DNA from: Legionella quinlivanii
GTDB taxonomy: Bacteria; Pseudomonadota; Gammaproteobacteria; Legionellales; Legionellaceae
Length of the DNA: 64,000 bases
Assembly (NCBI RefSeq): GCF_003265995.1
Contig: NZ_MVJN01000005.1
Span: 1-64,000 of the forward strand
Direction: 5' to 3'
This document shows, piece by piece, positions 38,415-47,793 of the stretch; the first letter of the stretch is position 1, and each line of letters begins with the position of its first letter. The translations under genes were made by a program, and so were the position numbers. A model generated the notes under the pieces. That model worked only from the letters and a program-made list of their open reading frames with translations, had not been told where the DNA came from and did no database searches.

Positions 38415-38461
38415 GGGTACTCCTGACTATTCTTTTTTTTCTTCCACATAAGGCGTGGTCG

Positions 38462-38518
38462 ATTATAGCCTGCCGAACCCGGACTGACTAGAATAATTGC
38501 ACATTATTTATCATGATC
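38462..38518 (-). promoter_or_regulatory. LbtU-type gene promoter with Fur-like box
   Basis: On the minus strand TAGTCA (38490-38485) and TATAAT (38467-38462) are 17 bp apart. Ten bases upstream, GATCATGATAAATAATGTG (38518-38500) matches 13 of 19 positions of the classical Fur consensus GATAATGATAATCATTATC. Iron control would fit a siderophore porin. Confidence 0.45.
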
Positions 38519-38546
38519 AACGAGATTTTTTAAGCTGCGGAAATTT

Positions 38547-38592
38547 GAGATCTATTTCTTTCATTGCATAGAACAATTGGGAAATAGATCTC
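38547..38592. repeat. 12-bp inverted repeat
   Basis: GAGATCTATTTC (38547-38558) and GAAATAGATCTC (38581-38592) form a perfect inverted repeat with a 22-base loop. A second one, GTTCACT (38596-38602) with AGTGAAC (38613-38619), lies beside it. Both are between the MOMP-family gene end and the LbtU-type promoter. No T-tract follows, so a regulatory site is as likely as a terminator. Confidence 0.6.
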
Positions 38593-38639
38593 CATGTTCA
38601 CTTAATTGATATAGTGAACTTTTACTTTAGGTCAGTTGC

Positions 38640-39626
38640 TTAGCCTACCCATTTAAGACCCAGGTATGGACCATACAGCCCGAAATCACTATAGGCTACG
38701 ACGCGTGTACAGCATTGAAATTCCACGTCTTGCAGGGCATTGAAATAGTTAAGTACATGATAACCGCCTTGAATATTCAATACACCCTGAGCTACTGGGT
38801 ACGCATAGTTCGCGCCCAACTTGGCTTCAAAGCTTGGAACGATACTGTGTTTTGAACCATAATCATTCAGAGCAACCAGGCCGACATTGTACACATCTGC
38901 ACGATTAATTCTTGAAGTTCCATACAGAATAGAACCTGCAGTATTTGCAGTGATGCTAAAGCTCGGAGATAAGTCGTAAGAGTAATCGATGCCGATAACC
39001 GGACCCACTCCATTGAAATCTGTATTATTAAATGTTCTGATACCAAAGGTAGCTGCCTGAACAGTTAATGGAAGATTGTAGTAATTAGTCGCATCAACCT
39101 GAATATCAGCATACTGTAAACCGCCATAAAAACGAGCGTTCTTAAGCAATCCAAAATCTACATGCTGACCCATAACCACATTGACCTGATCAAAGCGATT
39201 ATCAACATACTGACGATAAGTACCTGGGATAAAACTTTGAGTTGTAGCAACATAGAACGGACCAAAGTAAGGACCGAGTTTACTGTCAGCATCATAATGC
39301 ATCCAGGTTGCAGTAATATCATTGCCAGTGCGGAAATGATAGGAACCCTCTAATCGATAACCCCAACCCCAGTCAGGATCAACGTCATTATAATACGTAG
39401 AGGAAAGATTGGACAGTAAAGTACCACCCAGTCTATAACCACGGCTAGCACTGTAAATAGGTTGCAGGTAAAGCGCCTGTATTCCCAAATCCCATTGTTT
39501 TGCTTCACAAGGAACAGTCACATCGCCCGGTGTGCAAGTAGGTGCAGGGGGCTCAGAGTACATTCCTGCAGCAGCCATGCTGCTTACAGTCAAGCCTAAT
39601 ACAGCCAAAGTCATTTTTTTCAACAT
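38640..39626 (-). CDS. Legionella MOMP-family outer membrane porin (OmpS paralogue)
   Basis: A 328-aa porin of the Legionella outer membrane protein family. ATG 39626, preceded by GGAGTG, gives a clean signal peptide (MLKKMTLAVLGLTVSSMAAAG). The mature N-terminus PTCTPGDVTVPCEAKQWDLG carries the conserved cysteine pair of the family, then alternating strands such as LEGSYHFRTGNDITATWMHYD and VNVVMGQHVDFGLLKNARFYGGLQYA, and the family ending GPYLGLKWVG. It is about as long as OmpS but clearly divergent. It lies downstream of ompS, separated by a strong terminator, so readthrough or an own promoter must express it. A CC pair (FQCCTRV) in a late loop is unusual. Confidence 0.9.
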   Translation of the reverse strand: MLKKMTLAVLGLTVSSMAAAGMYSEPPAPTCTPGDVTVPCEAKQWDLGIQALYLQPIYSASRGYRLGGTLLSNLSSTYYNDVDPDWGWGYRLEGSYHFRTGNDITATWMHYDADSKLGPYFGPFYVATTQSFIPGTYRQYVDNRFDQVNVVMGQHVDFGLLKNARFYGGLQYADIQVDATNYYNLPLTVQAATFGIRTFNNTDFNGVGPVIGIDYSYDLSPSFSITANTAGSILYGTSRINRADVYNVGLVALNDYGSKHSIVPSFEAKLGANYAYPVAQGVLNIQGGYHVLNYFNALQDVEFQCCTRVVAYSDFGLYGPYLGLKWVG

Positions 39627-39642
39627 ATTCACTCCATTCTGT

Positions 39643-39671
39643 AAAAAAAAGCCCATCACTAGTGATGGGCT
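39643..39671 (-). terminator. Rho-independent terminator of ompS
   Basis: A perfect 10-bp palindromic stem, GCCCATCACT/AGTGATGGGC (39651-39670), followed on the minus strand by eight T (39650-39643). Strong intrinsic terminator between the two MOMP-family genes. Confidence 0.92.
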
Positions 39672-39691
39672 TTACTAAAGCTGTACTACGA

Positions 39692-40630
39692 TTATACGTT
39701 ACCGACCCATTTCAGACCAACGTAAGGACCGTGCAGAGCAAAGTCGCTTTCGCTAACAGTTGGGAAACCAGCTGCAGGGTAACCAACGTGGTTAACGTTG
39801 AAGTAGTTGACCCACATCCAACCAGCATCCAGAGTCAGATCACCTTGAGCCATTGCGTAAGTGTATTTAGCACCCAGTTTAGCTTCCAACTCAGGAACCA
39901 TAGAAGTTTTGGAACCGTGAGCGTAGCCCAGGCTTGAGGCAACCAGGTTGTTGCTGAAATCGCTGTCACCAACCAGGATTGCAGTAGCGCCGTTTGCATA
40001 GATTGCAAACCCGTTACCCCAGTCGTAAGACATGTCAGCACCAACACGAGGACCGAAACCGTTGAATTTAGTTTCGAAACGAGTGTTCTGGATGTTGTAG
40101 TTGTACCATGGACGCAGTCTCAGATCATGTTCGATGCGAGCGTATTGAACACCACCGTGGAAACGGATGTTTTTGAACTCACCGAAATCAACGTGTTGAC
40201 CAAATTCGACGTTAACAGCATCCCATTTAGGTTCCCAGCTCAGGTGGTAAGGAACGTTGCCTTCCAGGAAGTAGTCGTAAGTGTTAACATTGCGATCGTC
40301 ATCATTATCCCAATGGTACCAGTTTACAGTCAGGTCATTTCCAGTGCTGAAGTGGTAAGAACCTTCGATTTTGAAGCCCCAATCGAAATCAGGCTCATTT
40401 TCGTTGAAACGGTAGTTGCCAGTGAAAGGATCAACATAAGCACCGTGGTAACCAAAATCGCCATTGTAAACAGGCTCAAGATAAAGAGCTGATACGCCGA
40501 AGTCCCAAGCTGTTCTTTCGCAAGGAACTGTAACATTACCAGGGGTACATACAGGACCCATGGTTCCAGCAAATACTGCACTGCTACCTAAAGCAAGAAC
40601 AGCTACCGCTGTTTTTTTCAAATTTAACAT
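39692..40630 (-). CDS. ompS: Major outer membrane protein OmpS (MOMP)
   Basis: The abundant cysteine-linked porin of Legionella. The 312-aa product has a signal peptide ([21 protein letters not shown]), the mature start [22 protein letters not shown] nearly as in L. pneumophila OmpS, conserved strands ([71 protein letters not shown]) and the family C-terminus [16 protein letters not shown] precedes the ATG. A near-consensus promoter about 100 bp upstream and a strong terminator fit very high expression. Codon choice (many GTT, GCT, AAC) also looks biased compared with neighbours. Confidence 0.95.
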   Translation of the reverse strand: MLNLKKTAVAVLALGSSAVFAGTMGPVCTPGNVTVPCERTAWDFGVSALYLEPVYNGDFGYHGAYVDPFTGNYRFNENEPDFDWGFKIEGSYHFSTGNDLTVNWYHWDNDDDRNVNTYDYFLEGNVPYHLSWEPKWDAVNVEFGQHVDFGEFKNIRFHGGVQYARIEHDLRLRPWYNYNIQNTRFETKFNGFGPRVGADMSYDWGNGFAIYANGATAILVGDSDFSNNLVASSLGYAHGSKTSMVPELEAKLGAKYTYAMAQGDLTLDAGWMWVNYFNVNHVGYPAAGFPTVSESDFALHGPYVGLKWVGNV

Positions 40631-41073
40631 GCTTCATCTCCACTTTTTTATTATTAATTTCCCGTTTTGCTGTCAAACCATTGAAGGTTGACGACAGTAC
40701 GCAATCATCGCTCTAACCGAGAACGTACATGGGCAAATTATCAAGCGCCAATTTGGCAAAGTCAACAGTATTTCATCTAATTTTCAATATAATTTTTAAA
40801 AACTGATAAGCAAACCTTACTAATTGATTCCAAAATAATCATCATAAGCAACTTATCATCAACTTTATAATTTCAGGACTACAGACCAATATTTGACCAA
40901 ATGCACGAATCCAGATCGAGATGACTCTTTCATCAACATATAGAAAAGAGTTTATTATGATCAAAGTGGTCAAATGAAGATAAGCCCATCACTGCTTTTT
41001 AAATAGGGTATATTTCTGCTTTGTCTGAAAGGAAAGAAGAAGTAAAATTAATTACAAATGAATAAATGAATAC
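40631..41073. other. Intergenic region between ompS and motY
   Basis: No gene is seen in these 443 bp. It holds the ompS promoter and a ~100-base leader. Farther from ompS an inverted repeat TTTGACCA (40892-40899) / TGGTCAAA (40967-40974) encloses a second small stem (ACTCTTT / AAAGAGT). It could end motY transcription or bind a regulator of ompS. Confidence 0.55.
40737..40765 (-). promoter_or_regulatory. Strong sigma-70 promoter of ompS
   Basis: Minus strand TTGACT (40765-40760), a 17-bp spacer and GATAAT (40742-40737): five of six matches in each hexamer. The predicted transcript has a leader of about 100 bases, long enough for post-transcriptional control. Confidence 0.75.
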
Positions 41074-41946
41074 TTACTTTACCAGCTTAACGACAACTCG
41101 CCGATTAGCAGCCTGACCTTCTTCTGTGTCATTCGTCTCTGCTGGTCTGGTTGCTCCATACCAGGTAACTGTCATCTCACTCTTATCGATACCTTTACCA
41201 GAAAGATAGCGGCTCACTGCCTCAGCCCTGTCTTCGGAAACAGCATTATTATAGGATTTACGTCCTGTGCTGTCGGCGTAACCCGCAATAGCAATTTTTT
41301 TAACCTGCGCATCCGCGCGAAAATACTCGACTATTTTGTCCAGTTGACTCTTCGCGGCATCACTTAACTCGGAATTATCTGTGTTGAACAGGATAATTGT
41401 TACTGCAACACTTTGATAGGTATAATCCAGAAGATTCCCCAGGCATTTCTGGTATTTCGCAAACGGCTCCTGAAATTTCACAGGTGACAAAATAACTGAT
41501 ACAGCAAAACCCTCTTCTGAATGGTATTGAAATTTGGTTATAAATCCACGAGATAAATAAGTTAAGGCTTTTAGTGCCGGCTCTCTATTTAAAAATACAC
41601 CATACTTACCTGGATTAATGGATGTTTTGGATATAAAGAAAATTGGCCCATTTGGTTTCCACATCGGAGGCCCCGCATAAAATGCCGCCGGTAGCCTTTT
41701 TTCAACCTGCTCCCATTTAGTCATAATGAAATGAGGGGGTTTGGCTGCATATTGCTCAAAATAGGCAACACCAAAATTTGGAATTGTCAGTGATAAACCA
41801 CAGCGTAAGCGGCTACCGGTCATTTTCCAGTTTTCTGTTCCCAGTGGACTTACATATTCGACATGCAGCGGCGCGGCATATGAGACTGCATATGTCAGAT
41901 TCAACACAGACAATATAAGCGGTAAAAAAAGGCGTGCTGGTGTCAT
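41074..41946 (-). CDS. motY: Flagellar motor-associated protein MotY (OmpA-family)
   Basis: MotY forms the T ring that anchors the flagellar stator at peptidoglycan in the periplasm. The 290-aa protein has a signal peptide (MTPARLFLPLILSVLNLTYAVSYA), a MotY-type N-terminal domain (YVSPLGTENWKMTGSRLRCGLSLTIPNFGVAYFEQYA) and a C-terminal OmpA-like peptidoglycan-binding domain (about 185-290; ILFNTDNSELSDAAKSQLDKI, AGYADSTGRKSYNNAVSEDRAEAV, GQAANRRVVVKL). A GTG five codons upstream is in frame, but ATG 41946 gives the better signal peptide. No other flagellar genes lie nearby. A general OmpA-family protein is the alternative. Confidence 0.75.
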   Translation of the reverse strand: MTPARLFLPLILSVLNLTYAVSYAAPLHVEYVSPLGTENWKMTGSRLRCGLSLTIPNFGVAYFEQYAAKPPHFIMTKWEQVEKRLPAAFYAGPPMWKPNGPIFFISKTSINPGKYGVFLNREPALKALTYLSRGFITKFQYHSEEGFAVSVILSPVKFQEPFAKYQKCLGNLLDYTYQSVAVTIILFNTDNSELSDAAKSQLDKIVEYFRADAQVKKIAIAGYADSTGRKSYNNAVSEDRAEAVSRYLSGKGIDKSEMTVTWYGATRPAETNDTEEGQAANRRVVVKLVK

Positions 41947-42014
41947 TTTTTGCTCATCCACATCGCGAAAGCATGTTATTCTCCTATATCGGCAATTTTC
42001 AGAGAATCTTTATC

Positions 42015-43043
42015 TTGAAAACTATCACCATTACCAAACCAGATGACTGGCATGTCCATTTCCGAGACGGCATCTTGTTAAAAGACACCGTCAATGCGAC
42101 TGCAAGACACTTTGCACGCGCATTGGTAATGCCTAACTTAAAACCAGCCCTGACCACCGTTGAGGCAATAATAGCCTATCGTCAGCGTATTCTGGACGTA
42201 TTGCCCGCAAACAGTAAATTCCAACCTTTGATGACTTTGTATCTCAATGAAACTGTTTCACCGGAAACACTACAACAGGCGGCACAATCCGATTTTATTC
42301 TTGGAGCCAAACTATATCCTGCAGGAGCAACTACCAACTCTGAACAAGGTGCCCGCTCAATTCATGCTCTATATCCATTGCTGGAGATCATGCAAGATTA
42401 TGATCTGGTGCTGCAGATTCATGGCGAGACCGTTGAAGGCGATATTTTCGAGCGCGAAGAGGATTTCATTGACAGCTACCTAAGTCCCATTTTACATAAT
42501 TTTCCAAGGTTACGAGTGGTTCTGGAGCATATCTCTACGCGAAAGTCTGTTGAGTTTGTTAATAATGGACCTGAAACCCTGGCTGCGACCATCACCCCTC
42601 ATCATTTACTGTATAATCGTAACCAGCTTCTCGCTGGCGGCCTTAAGCCGCATTATTATTGCCTTCCAATTTTGAAACATGAACGCGATCAGCTGGCCCT
42701 TCAAGAAGCCGCTTTAAGCGGTAATCCCAGATTTTTTGCAGGAACCGATAGTGCGCCGCATGCCGTCCAGCATAAAGAATCCGCTTGCGGCTGTGCAGGA
42801 GTATACTCAGCCCCTTTTGCAGTAGCGTTTTATACTAAACTTTTTGATGAGAGAAACAAACTTTCTTTGCTTAATGGATTTTTAGCTCAGCATGGTTCTG
42901 ATTTCTATCGCTTAACTCCCAATGTCGATCAATTGCAGCTTGTTAAAAAACCGCAGTCGATTCCCGGGTTTTTAACCTTCGGCCAGGACAAAATTGTACC
43001 TATGGCCGCAGGCGAATTACTGTCATGGAGTATAGATGACTAA
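42015..43043 (+). CDS. pyrC: Dihydroorotase PyrC
   Basis: PyrC cyclises carbamoyl aspartate to dihydroorotate in pyrimidine synthesis. Zinc ligands and catalytic motifs are visible: DDWHVHFRDG at the very start, GAKLYPAGATTNS with the Lys that is carboxylated, LQIHGET, VLEHIST and GTDSAPH with the catalytic Asp. TTG 42015 is chosen: it gives 342 aa, close to the ~348-aa E. coli enzyme with the same distance to the HxH motif, and AGAGA lies about 10 bases before it. Upstream ATGs at 41934 and 41973 would add residues not seen in the family. The stop overlaps rnt by 8 bases. Confidence 0.93.
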   Translation: MKTITITKPDDWHVHFRDGILLKDTVNATARHFARALVMPNLKPALTTVEAIIAYRQRILDVLPANSKFQPLMTLYLNETVSPETLQQAAQSDFILGAKLYPAGATTNSEQGARSIHALYPLLEIMQDYDLVLQIHGETVEGDIFEREEDFIDSYLSPILHNFPRLRVVLEHISTRKSVEFVNNGPETLAATITPHHLLYNRNQLLAGGLKPHYYCLPILKHERDQLALQEAALSGNPRFFAGTDSAPHAVQHKESACGCAGVYSAPFAVAFYTKLFDERNKLSLLNGFLAQHGSDFYRLTPNVDQLQLVKKPQSIPGFLTFGQDKIVPMAAGELLSWSIDD

Positions 43044-43659
43044 ATTTTTAGAAACATATGGCAATCAGTTAAAAGAGCGATTCAGAGGTTTTTTACCCGT
43101 TATTGTCGATTTGGAAACTGCAGGCATAAATCCTAAAACTAATGCATTGTTAGAAGCCTGTGTTGTACTTATTAATCGCGATGAGCATGGGAATTATTAT
43201 CGGGAATCTACCCATTTTGAACATGTTATACCCTTTGAGGGTTCTGTTCTGGATCAGAAGTCGCTGGAATTCATTCAGGTTGATCCGTTTCAACCATTAC
43301 GTTTTGCTATTGAGGAAAAAGAAGCGCTTGAAAATCTCTTTAAACCTATTCAAAAGGCATTGAAGAAAAATCACTGCCAAAGAGCTGTGCTCGTAGGCCA
43401 TAATGCCTGGTTTGATCTTTTGTTTATGAAAGAAGCGGCTGAACGCACCAAAGTTAAATTACCCTTTCATGCATTTACCTGTTTTGATACCGCTACCTTA
43501 TCTGGACTTTTCTATGGTCAAACGGTGTTGGCAAAAGCAGTCAGGGCCGCGGGGATTGAGTTTAATACCCAGGAGGCGCATTCCGCGATTTATGATGCTG
43601 AAAAAACAGCAGAGCTGTTTTGCAAAATGCTTAATACATGGCATGGTTTTTTTAAGTAA
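43036..43659 (+). CDS. rnt: Ribonuclease T
   Basis: RNase T trims 3' ends of tRNAs and other stable RNAs. The 207-aa protein has the DEDDh exonuclease motifs: IVDLETAGINPKTNALLE (Asp and Glu), VGHNAWFDLLFM (Asp), and EAHSAIYDAEKTAELF (His and Asp). Its start lies within the end of pyrC, so the two form an operon. It ends just before repeat copy 4. Confidence 0.95.
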   Translation: MTKFLETYGNQLKERFRGFLPVIVDLETAGINPKTNALLEACVVLINRDEHGNYYRESTHFEHVIPFEGSVLDQKSLEFIQVDPFQPLRFAIEEKEALENLFKPIQKALKKNHCQRAVLVGHNAWFDLLFMKEAAERTKVKLPFHAFTCFDTATLSGLFYGQTVLAKAVRAAGIEFNTQEAHSAIYDAEKTAELFCKMLNTWHGFFK

Positions 43660-43672
43660 ACAGGGTTAGGGA

Positions 43673-43796
43673 CACTGCCATTAAACTGTCCTCCCCGCGC
43701 AGGCGGGGATCCATCTCTGAGCTAGCTATAATGGCAACTGAGAAATAGATTCCCGCCTTCGCGGGAATGACAAAACACCTTAAGATGCTAGTTGGG
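43673..43796. repeat. MITE-like palindromic element, copy 4 (shortened)
   Basis: Left end CACTGCCATTAA as in copy 3, then a deletion of about 20 bp relative to copy 1 before CTGTCCTCCCCGC; one arm has CGCGCAGG instead of CGCGAAGG. The inner CCCGCCTTCGCGGG arm and the GCTATAATGGC centre are kept, the right end is decayed. It lies between the convergent genes rnt and pnp, where its hairpin could act as a bidirectional terminator. Confidence 0.8.
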
Positions 43797-43809
43797 AATG
43801 AACGTGAAA

Positions 43810-45978
43810 TTACTCTTCTTCCCCACTACGATCTGAGCCGGCATTAGCTGTTTCAGTCTCAGCAGACGCAGTGCTTTCACTCTCAGCTTTCGCAGGGGCT
43901 TCAGGCTTGTCCTTCCACTCCAGTTTGATACGGCCTTGTTTGTCGATTCCAGCTACCAGCACTTCAATTTCCTGGCCTTCGCTGAGAACAGACTCCACCT
44001 TCTGAGAGCGATCGCTGCAGATCTGAGAAATATGCAGTAACCCATCTTTGCCAGGCAGAAGGTTAATGAATGCACCAAAATCAACTATCTTGCTTACTTT
44101 ACCGCGATAGATCTGGCCTACTTCAACTTCAGCAACCAGAGCCTTGATTTGACGCTGTGCTTCTTCCAATGCCAGCGCATCAGGAGAAAACAACTGGATA
44201 ACACCTGAATCATCGATGTCGATGGAAACACCTGTGCTTTCTATCAATCCTTTAATTGTAGAACCGCCTTTACCGATGACTGTCCGAATTTTATCTTCCG
44301 CAACTTTCATGGTGGTAATGCGTGGAGCATGTTGCGATAGCTCATCACGGTGCTCAGACAATGCGTTATTCATCACACCCAAAATATGAAGCCGTCCAGC
44401 TTTTGCCTGTTCCAGTGCCTGCTCCATAATCTCCCTGGTGATACCAGTAATCTTGATATCCATTTGCAAAGCAGTGACGCCTTGATCAGTTCCAGCCACT
44501 TTGAAATCCATATCACCCAGATGATCTTCGTCGCCGAGTATATCGGTCAATACAGCAAAGCGCTCGCCTTCTTTAATTAATCCCATTGCCACCCCGGCAA
44601 CAGGAGCTTTGAGAGGAACTCCGGCATCCATTAATGCCAGACTGGTACCGCAGACGGTCGCCATTGAGCTTGAGCCATTCGACTCGGTAATGTCAGAAAC
44701 GACTCGCAGAACATAGGGAAATTCACTGGCTGTTGGCAATACGGCGATAAGACTGCGCTTTGCCAAACGACCATGTCCAATTTCACGACGTTTTGGGCTA
44801 CCAACCATTCCCACTTCTCCAACAGAATAGGGAGGAAAATTGTAGTGGAGCATAAAGCGATCTTTTGATTCGCCGGTCAGGCTATCCAGAATCTGAGCAT
44901 CACGCTCATTCCCCAAGGTTGCCGCTACAATGGCCTGAGTCTCACCGCGGGTAAATAATACCGAACCATGAGCTCTTTCCAGAAATTTGGTACGGATAGA
45001 GATAGGTCTTACAGTGTGCTGATCACGTCCATCGATACGAGGCTCGCCATCCAGAATGCGGTTACGGACGATTTCTTTTTCAAGCGAGTTCATTATGTCA
45101 CTGATTTCTGCAGGCATAATTTCCTGGGTTTCGCCGCACATATTTTCAATCAGCTGCACTCTGATCTCATCCAGGCGCTGATAACGTTGTTGCTTGTCTT
45201 TGAGTAAATAAGCTTCTGTAATACTTCCTCTGGCGAACTCACTGACACGCTGAACCAGTTCCTCATTGGCAGGTTTCATTGTCCAGTTCCAAGGGGTTTT
45301 ATTGACTTCTTTAGCCAATTCCTTGATCCCCTGAATAACAGACTGCATCATTTCATGGCCATAAAGCACAGCACCCAGCATGATTTCTTCGGACAATTCT
45401 TTAGCTTCGGACTCTACCATCAATATGGCGTCCTGCGTTCCGGCAACTACCAGATCCAATTCGGATTGCTGCAAGGTTTTGTAGCCAGGGTTCAAAAGAT
45501 AAATGCCATCTTTATAACCAACTCTTGCGGCACCGATTGGTCCTTGAAATGGTAAGCCAGAGACAGCTAACGCAGCCGAAGCACCAATCATGGAAATAAT
45601 ATCTGCTGGAACTTCCGGATTTAAAGATAAAACGGTGGCAATGACTTGCACTTCATTAGAAAAGCCTTCAGGAAATAGAGGACGTAATGGCCTGTCCATT
45701 AAACGTGATGTCAGCGTCTCATGTTCGCTTGGCCGTCCTTCCCTTTTGTTAAAACCGCCAGGAATTTTGCCTGCGGCATAACTTTTTTCCTGATAATTAA
45801 CTGTTAATGGAAAGAAATTGTTTGAATCAGCGCCTTCTTTTTTAGCTACAACAGCTACCAATACCTGGGTACCTGCCATACTGGCTAATATGGCGCCATC
45901 CGCTTGTCTCGCAATCTCACCGGTTTCCAAAACCAGGCGATGCTCACCAAAGCGTATTTCTTTTATAATTTTGGACAC
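43810..45978 (-). CDS. pnp: Polyribonucleotide nucleotidyltransferase (PNPase)
   Basis: PNPase is a phosphorolytic 3'-5' exonuclease of the RNA degradosome. The 722-aa protein has two RNase PH domains joined by a helical domain (first with [22 protein letters not shown]; second with [14 protein letters not shown] and catalytic [19 protein letters not shown]), then a KH domain ([19 protein letters not shown]) and an S1 domain ([33 protein letters not shown]), with an acidic tail. It follows rpsO, the conserved arrangement; an intrinsic terminator lies between. Confidence 0.98.
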   Translation of the reverse strand: MSKIIKEIRFGEHRLVLETGEIARQADGAILASMAGTQVLVAVVAKKEGADSNNFFPLTVNYQEKSYAAGKIPGGFNKREGRPSEHETLTSRLMDRPLRPLFPEGFSNEVQVIATVLSLNPEVPADIISMIGASAALAVSGLPFQGPIGAARVGYKDGIYLLNPGYKTLQQSELDLVVAGTQDAILMVESEAKELSEEIMLGAVLYGHEMMQSVIQGIKELAKEVNKTPWNWTMKPANEELVQRVSEFARGSITEAYLLKDKQQRYQRLDEIRVQLIENMCGETQEIMPAEISDIMNSLEKEIVRNRILDGEPRIDGRDQHTVRPISIRTKFLERAHGSVLFTRGETQAIVAATLGNERDAQILDSLTGESKDRFMLHYNFPPYSVGEVGMVGSPKRREIGHGRLAKRSLIAVLPTASEFPYVLRVVSDITESNGSSSMATVCGTSLALMDAGVPLKAPVAGVAMGLIKEGERFAVLTDILGDEDHLGDMDFKVAGTDQGVTALQMDIKITGITREIMEQALEQAKAGRLHILGVMNNALSEHRDELSQHAPRITTMKVAEDKIRTVIGKGGSTIKGLIESTGVSIDIDDSGVIQLFSPDALALEEAQRQIKALVAEVEVGQIYRGKVSKIVDFGAFINLLPGKDGLLHISQICSDRSQKVESVLSEGQEIEVLVAGIDKQGRIKLEWKDKPEAPAKAESESTASAETETANAGSDRSGEEE

Positions 45979-46002
45979 GTAATTTACCTCGTTTAATTAT
46001 TA

Positions 46003-46030
46003 TAAAAAAAAGGCGCAGAACACTGCGCCT
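46003..46030 (-). terminator. Terminator between rpsO and pnp
   Basis: Minus strand stem AGGCGCAG/CTGCGCCT (46030-46023 with 46018-46011), 4-base loop, then TTTTTTTT. It would end most rpsO transcripts and let a fraction read into pnp. Confidence 0.9.
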
Positions 46031-46080
46031 TTCATTAGTCAAATATGTCAAGAGCTTCTGGCATTAAATGAAATCCTGAA

Positions 46081-46356
46081 TCAATAAGAATCTCTTAATC
46101 CCAAACTCTGAATTAGTGTTTGATAGCGACCTGAGTCATTATCTTTTAAATATTTGAGAAGCTTTCTTCTTTTGTTAACTAAAGCCTGCAAACCACGTTT
46201 TGAATGGAAATCTTTACGGTTCACTTTGAAGTGTTCAGTTAAATATTTGATACGTCCAGTAATAAGGGAGACTTGAACCTCGGGAGATCCGGTGTCATTG
46301 TCAGCTCGCTTGAACTGGTTGATGATTTCTACTTTTTGTTCGCTGCTTAGCGACAT
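46081..46356 (-). CDS. rpsO: 30S ribosomal protein S15
   Basis: S15 binds 16S rRNA early in 30S assembly. The 91-aa protein has the standard length and the conserved NDTGSPEVQVSLITGRIKYLTEHFKVNRKDFHSKRGL and GLQALVNKRRKLLKYLK blocks. AGGAGTG precedes the ATG. Its own promoter is visible upstream. Confidence 0.98.
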   Translation of the reverse strand: MSLSSEQKVEIINQFKRADNDTGSPEVQVSLITGRIKYLTEHFKVNRKDFHSKRGLQALVNKRRKLLKYLKDNDSGRYQTLIQSLGLRDSY

Positions 46357-46402
46357 TGTTCACTCCTGGATATAAGCTAAGTGTGTGGTATTAAAGGCGA
46401 GC

Positions 46403-46431
46403 ATTTTACCAAGACCACAACAAATAAACAA
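46403..46431 (-). promoter_or_regulatory. Candidate promoter of rpsO-pnp
   Basis: Minus strand TTGTTT (46431-46426) and TAAAAT (46408-46403) with a 17-bp spacer, about 45 bp before the rpsO start. It lies in the gap after truB. Confidence 0.6.
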
Positions 46432-46550
46432 GTATTGGATAATGCATTGCTATACTTTAGTCAAAAAGTTATTCAAAAACAACTCTTTTTGCAAAATTTC
46501 CACTAGATTTTTCTGAAGCGAATCAATCCGACTGCAACTCCAGCCCATCA

Positions 46551-47444
46551 TTAAAACGACAGCAACCGTCTGACCAGTAAGTCTCCATTCTCATTGATTT
46601 CACCAATGCCGGAAAAACTGCTTTGATTATAAAGACGCAGCAGGCCTGGAAGCACATCGTCTGTTAATTGGATTATTTTACCCTGCCGTAAGCTTTGCAA
46701 CTGGTTATCTTCTAACTCAACCGCAGGCAAATGCGAAATCGCATTATCCATAGGTAATAGAAGTTTTTGCAAGTCATCTTGTACGGACAACTGCTCAAAT
46801 GTATACATCGGCTCATGCTTAAATCCTGCAGTATGCAGTCGATGCAATTGCGTCATATGCGCATAAACGCCGAGCCTCTCGCCAATATCCTCAATGAGAG
46901 AGCGAATATAGGTTCCTTTACTGCAACTGACTTCAATAGCGAAATCCTGGCCATCAAAGCTCATTAATTCAATATGATAGATATTAATAATCCGTTTTTT
47001 TCGCTCGAGGGTCTTACCTTCACGCGCATACTTATACAGCGGCTTACCCTGATGTTTAAGGGCAGAATACATCGATGGAGTCTGCTCAATAGCCCCGGTA
47101 AATTCCTGGACGACTGAATGCAGCACGGATTCGCTAATCGCAGGTAAATCTGAAACCTGAGCCACGATAGTTCCGGTTGAATCACCACTGTCGGTTTTGA
47201 TACCTAAACGGCCCGTCGCCTGGTAAGTTTTATCGGCGTCCAGTAAATATTGGCAAACCTTGGTTGCCTCGCCAAAACATAAAGGCAGCATACCAGTAGC
47301 CAGAGGATCAAGACTACCAGTATGACCTGCCTTAGTGGCATTAAGCAATCGTTTAGCTTTTTGTAATACTGCATTAGAAGACAATCCCTGTGGTTTGTTC
47401 AACAGCAAAATACCATTAATTGCCAGGGAATCACGCGTCTTCAT
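46551..47444 (-). CDS. truB: tRNA pseudouridine(55) synthase TruB
   Basis: TruB makes pseudouridine 55 in the T loop of tRNAs. The 298-aa product has the catalytic motif [23 protein letters not shown] (Asp in SLDP), [17 protein letters not shown] and [19 protein letters not shown] 47444, with GGAG 5 bases before it, is preferred over an ATG nine codons upstream. It overlaps the end of rbfA by 14 bases. Confidence 0.96.
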   Translation of the reverse strand: MKTRDSLAINGILLLNKPQGLSSNAVLQKAKRLLNATKAGHTGSLDPLATGMLPLCFGEATKVCQYLLDADKTYQATGRLGIKTDSGDSTGTIVAQVSDLPAISESVLHSVVQEFTGAIEQTPSMYSALKHQGKPLYKYAREGKTLERKKRIINIYHIELMSFDGQDFAIEVSCSKGTYIRSLIEDIGERLGVYAHMTQLHRLHTAGFKHEPMYTFEQLSVQDDLQKLLLPMDNAISHLPAVELEDNQLQSLRQGKIIQLTDDVLPGLLRLYNQSSFSGIGEINENGDLLVRRLLSF

Positions 47445-47793
47445 CAGGCTCCGCGGGGTTAACATCATCAATCAGCTTACTCAAACGACGGCCATACTCA
47501 ATGGATTCATCATAGATAAAATGCAATTGAGGAGCTATGCGCAACTTTACAGAACGTGCCAAAGCGGTTCTTAAATAACTTGAAGCAGCGTTCAGGATCC
47601 CGGCTGTCATTTTAACATCATGATTCAGCACCGTGAAATATACTTTTGCATGGCTCAAATCAGGAGATACTTTTACAGCCGAGATTGTCACAAAAGAAGG
47701 CAGTCGAGGATCTTTAATTTCCTGCTGTATCAATTGTGACAGTTCCCGTTGCAGCATTTCCGCAACCCGATCTACTCGTTTAAAATTACTCAT
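47431..47793 (-). CDS. rbfA: Ribosome-binding factor A
   Basis: RbfA helps 16S rRNA maturation in 30S assembly, especially in the cold. The 120-aa protein has the KH-like fold motifs [43 protein letters not shown] and [28 protein letters not shown]. Its start overlaps the infB stop by 4 bases. Confidence 0.96.
   Translation of the reverse strand: MSNFKRVDRVAEMLQRELSQLIQQEIKDPRLPSFVTISAVKVSPDLSHAKVYFTVLNHDVKMTAGILNAASSYLRTALARSVKLRIAPQLHFIYDESIEYGRRLSKLIDDVNPAEPDEDA

Noticed and set aside
41934-42014. Earlier ATG starts for pyrC
   Set aside because: They would overlap the motY start or add residues absent from the family; TTG 42015 places the HxH motif correctly.
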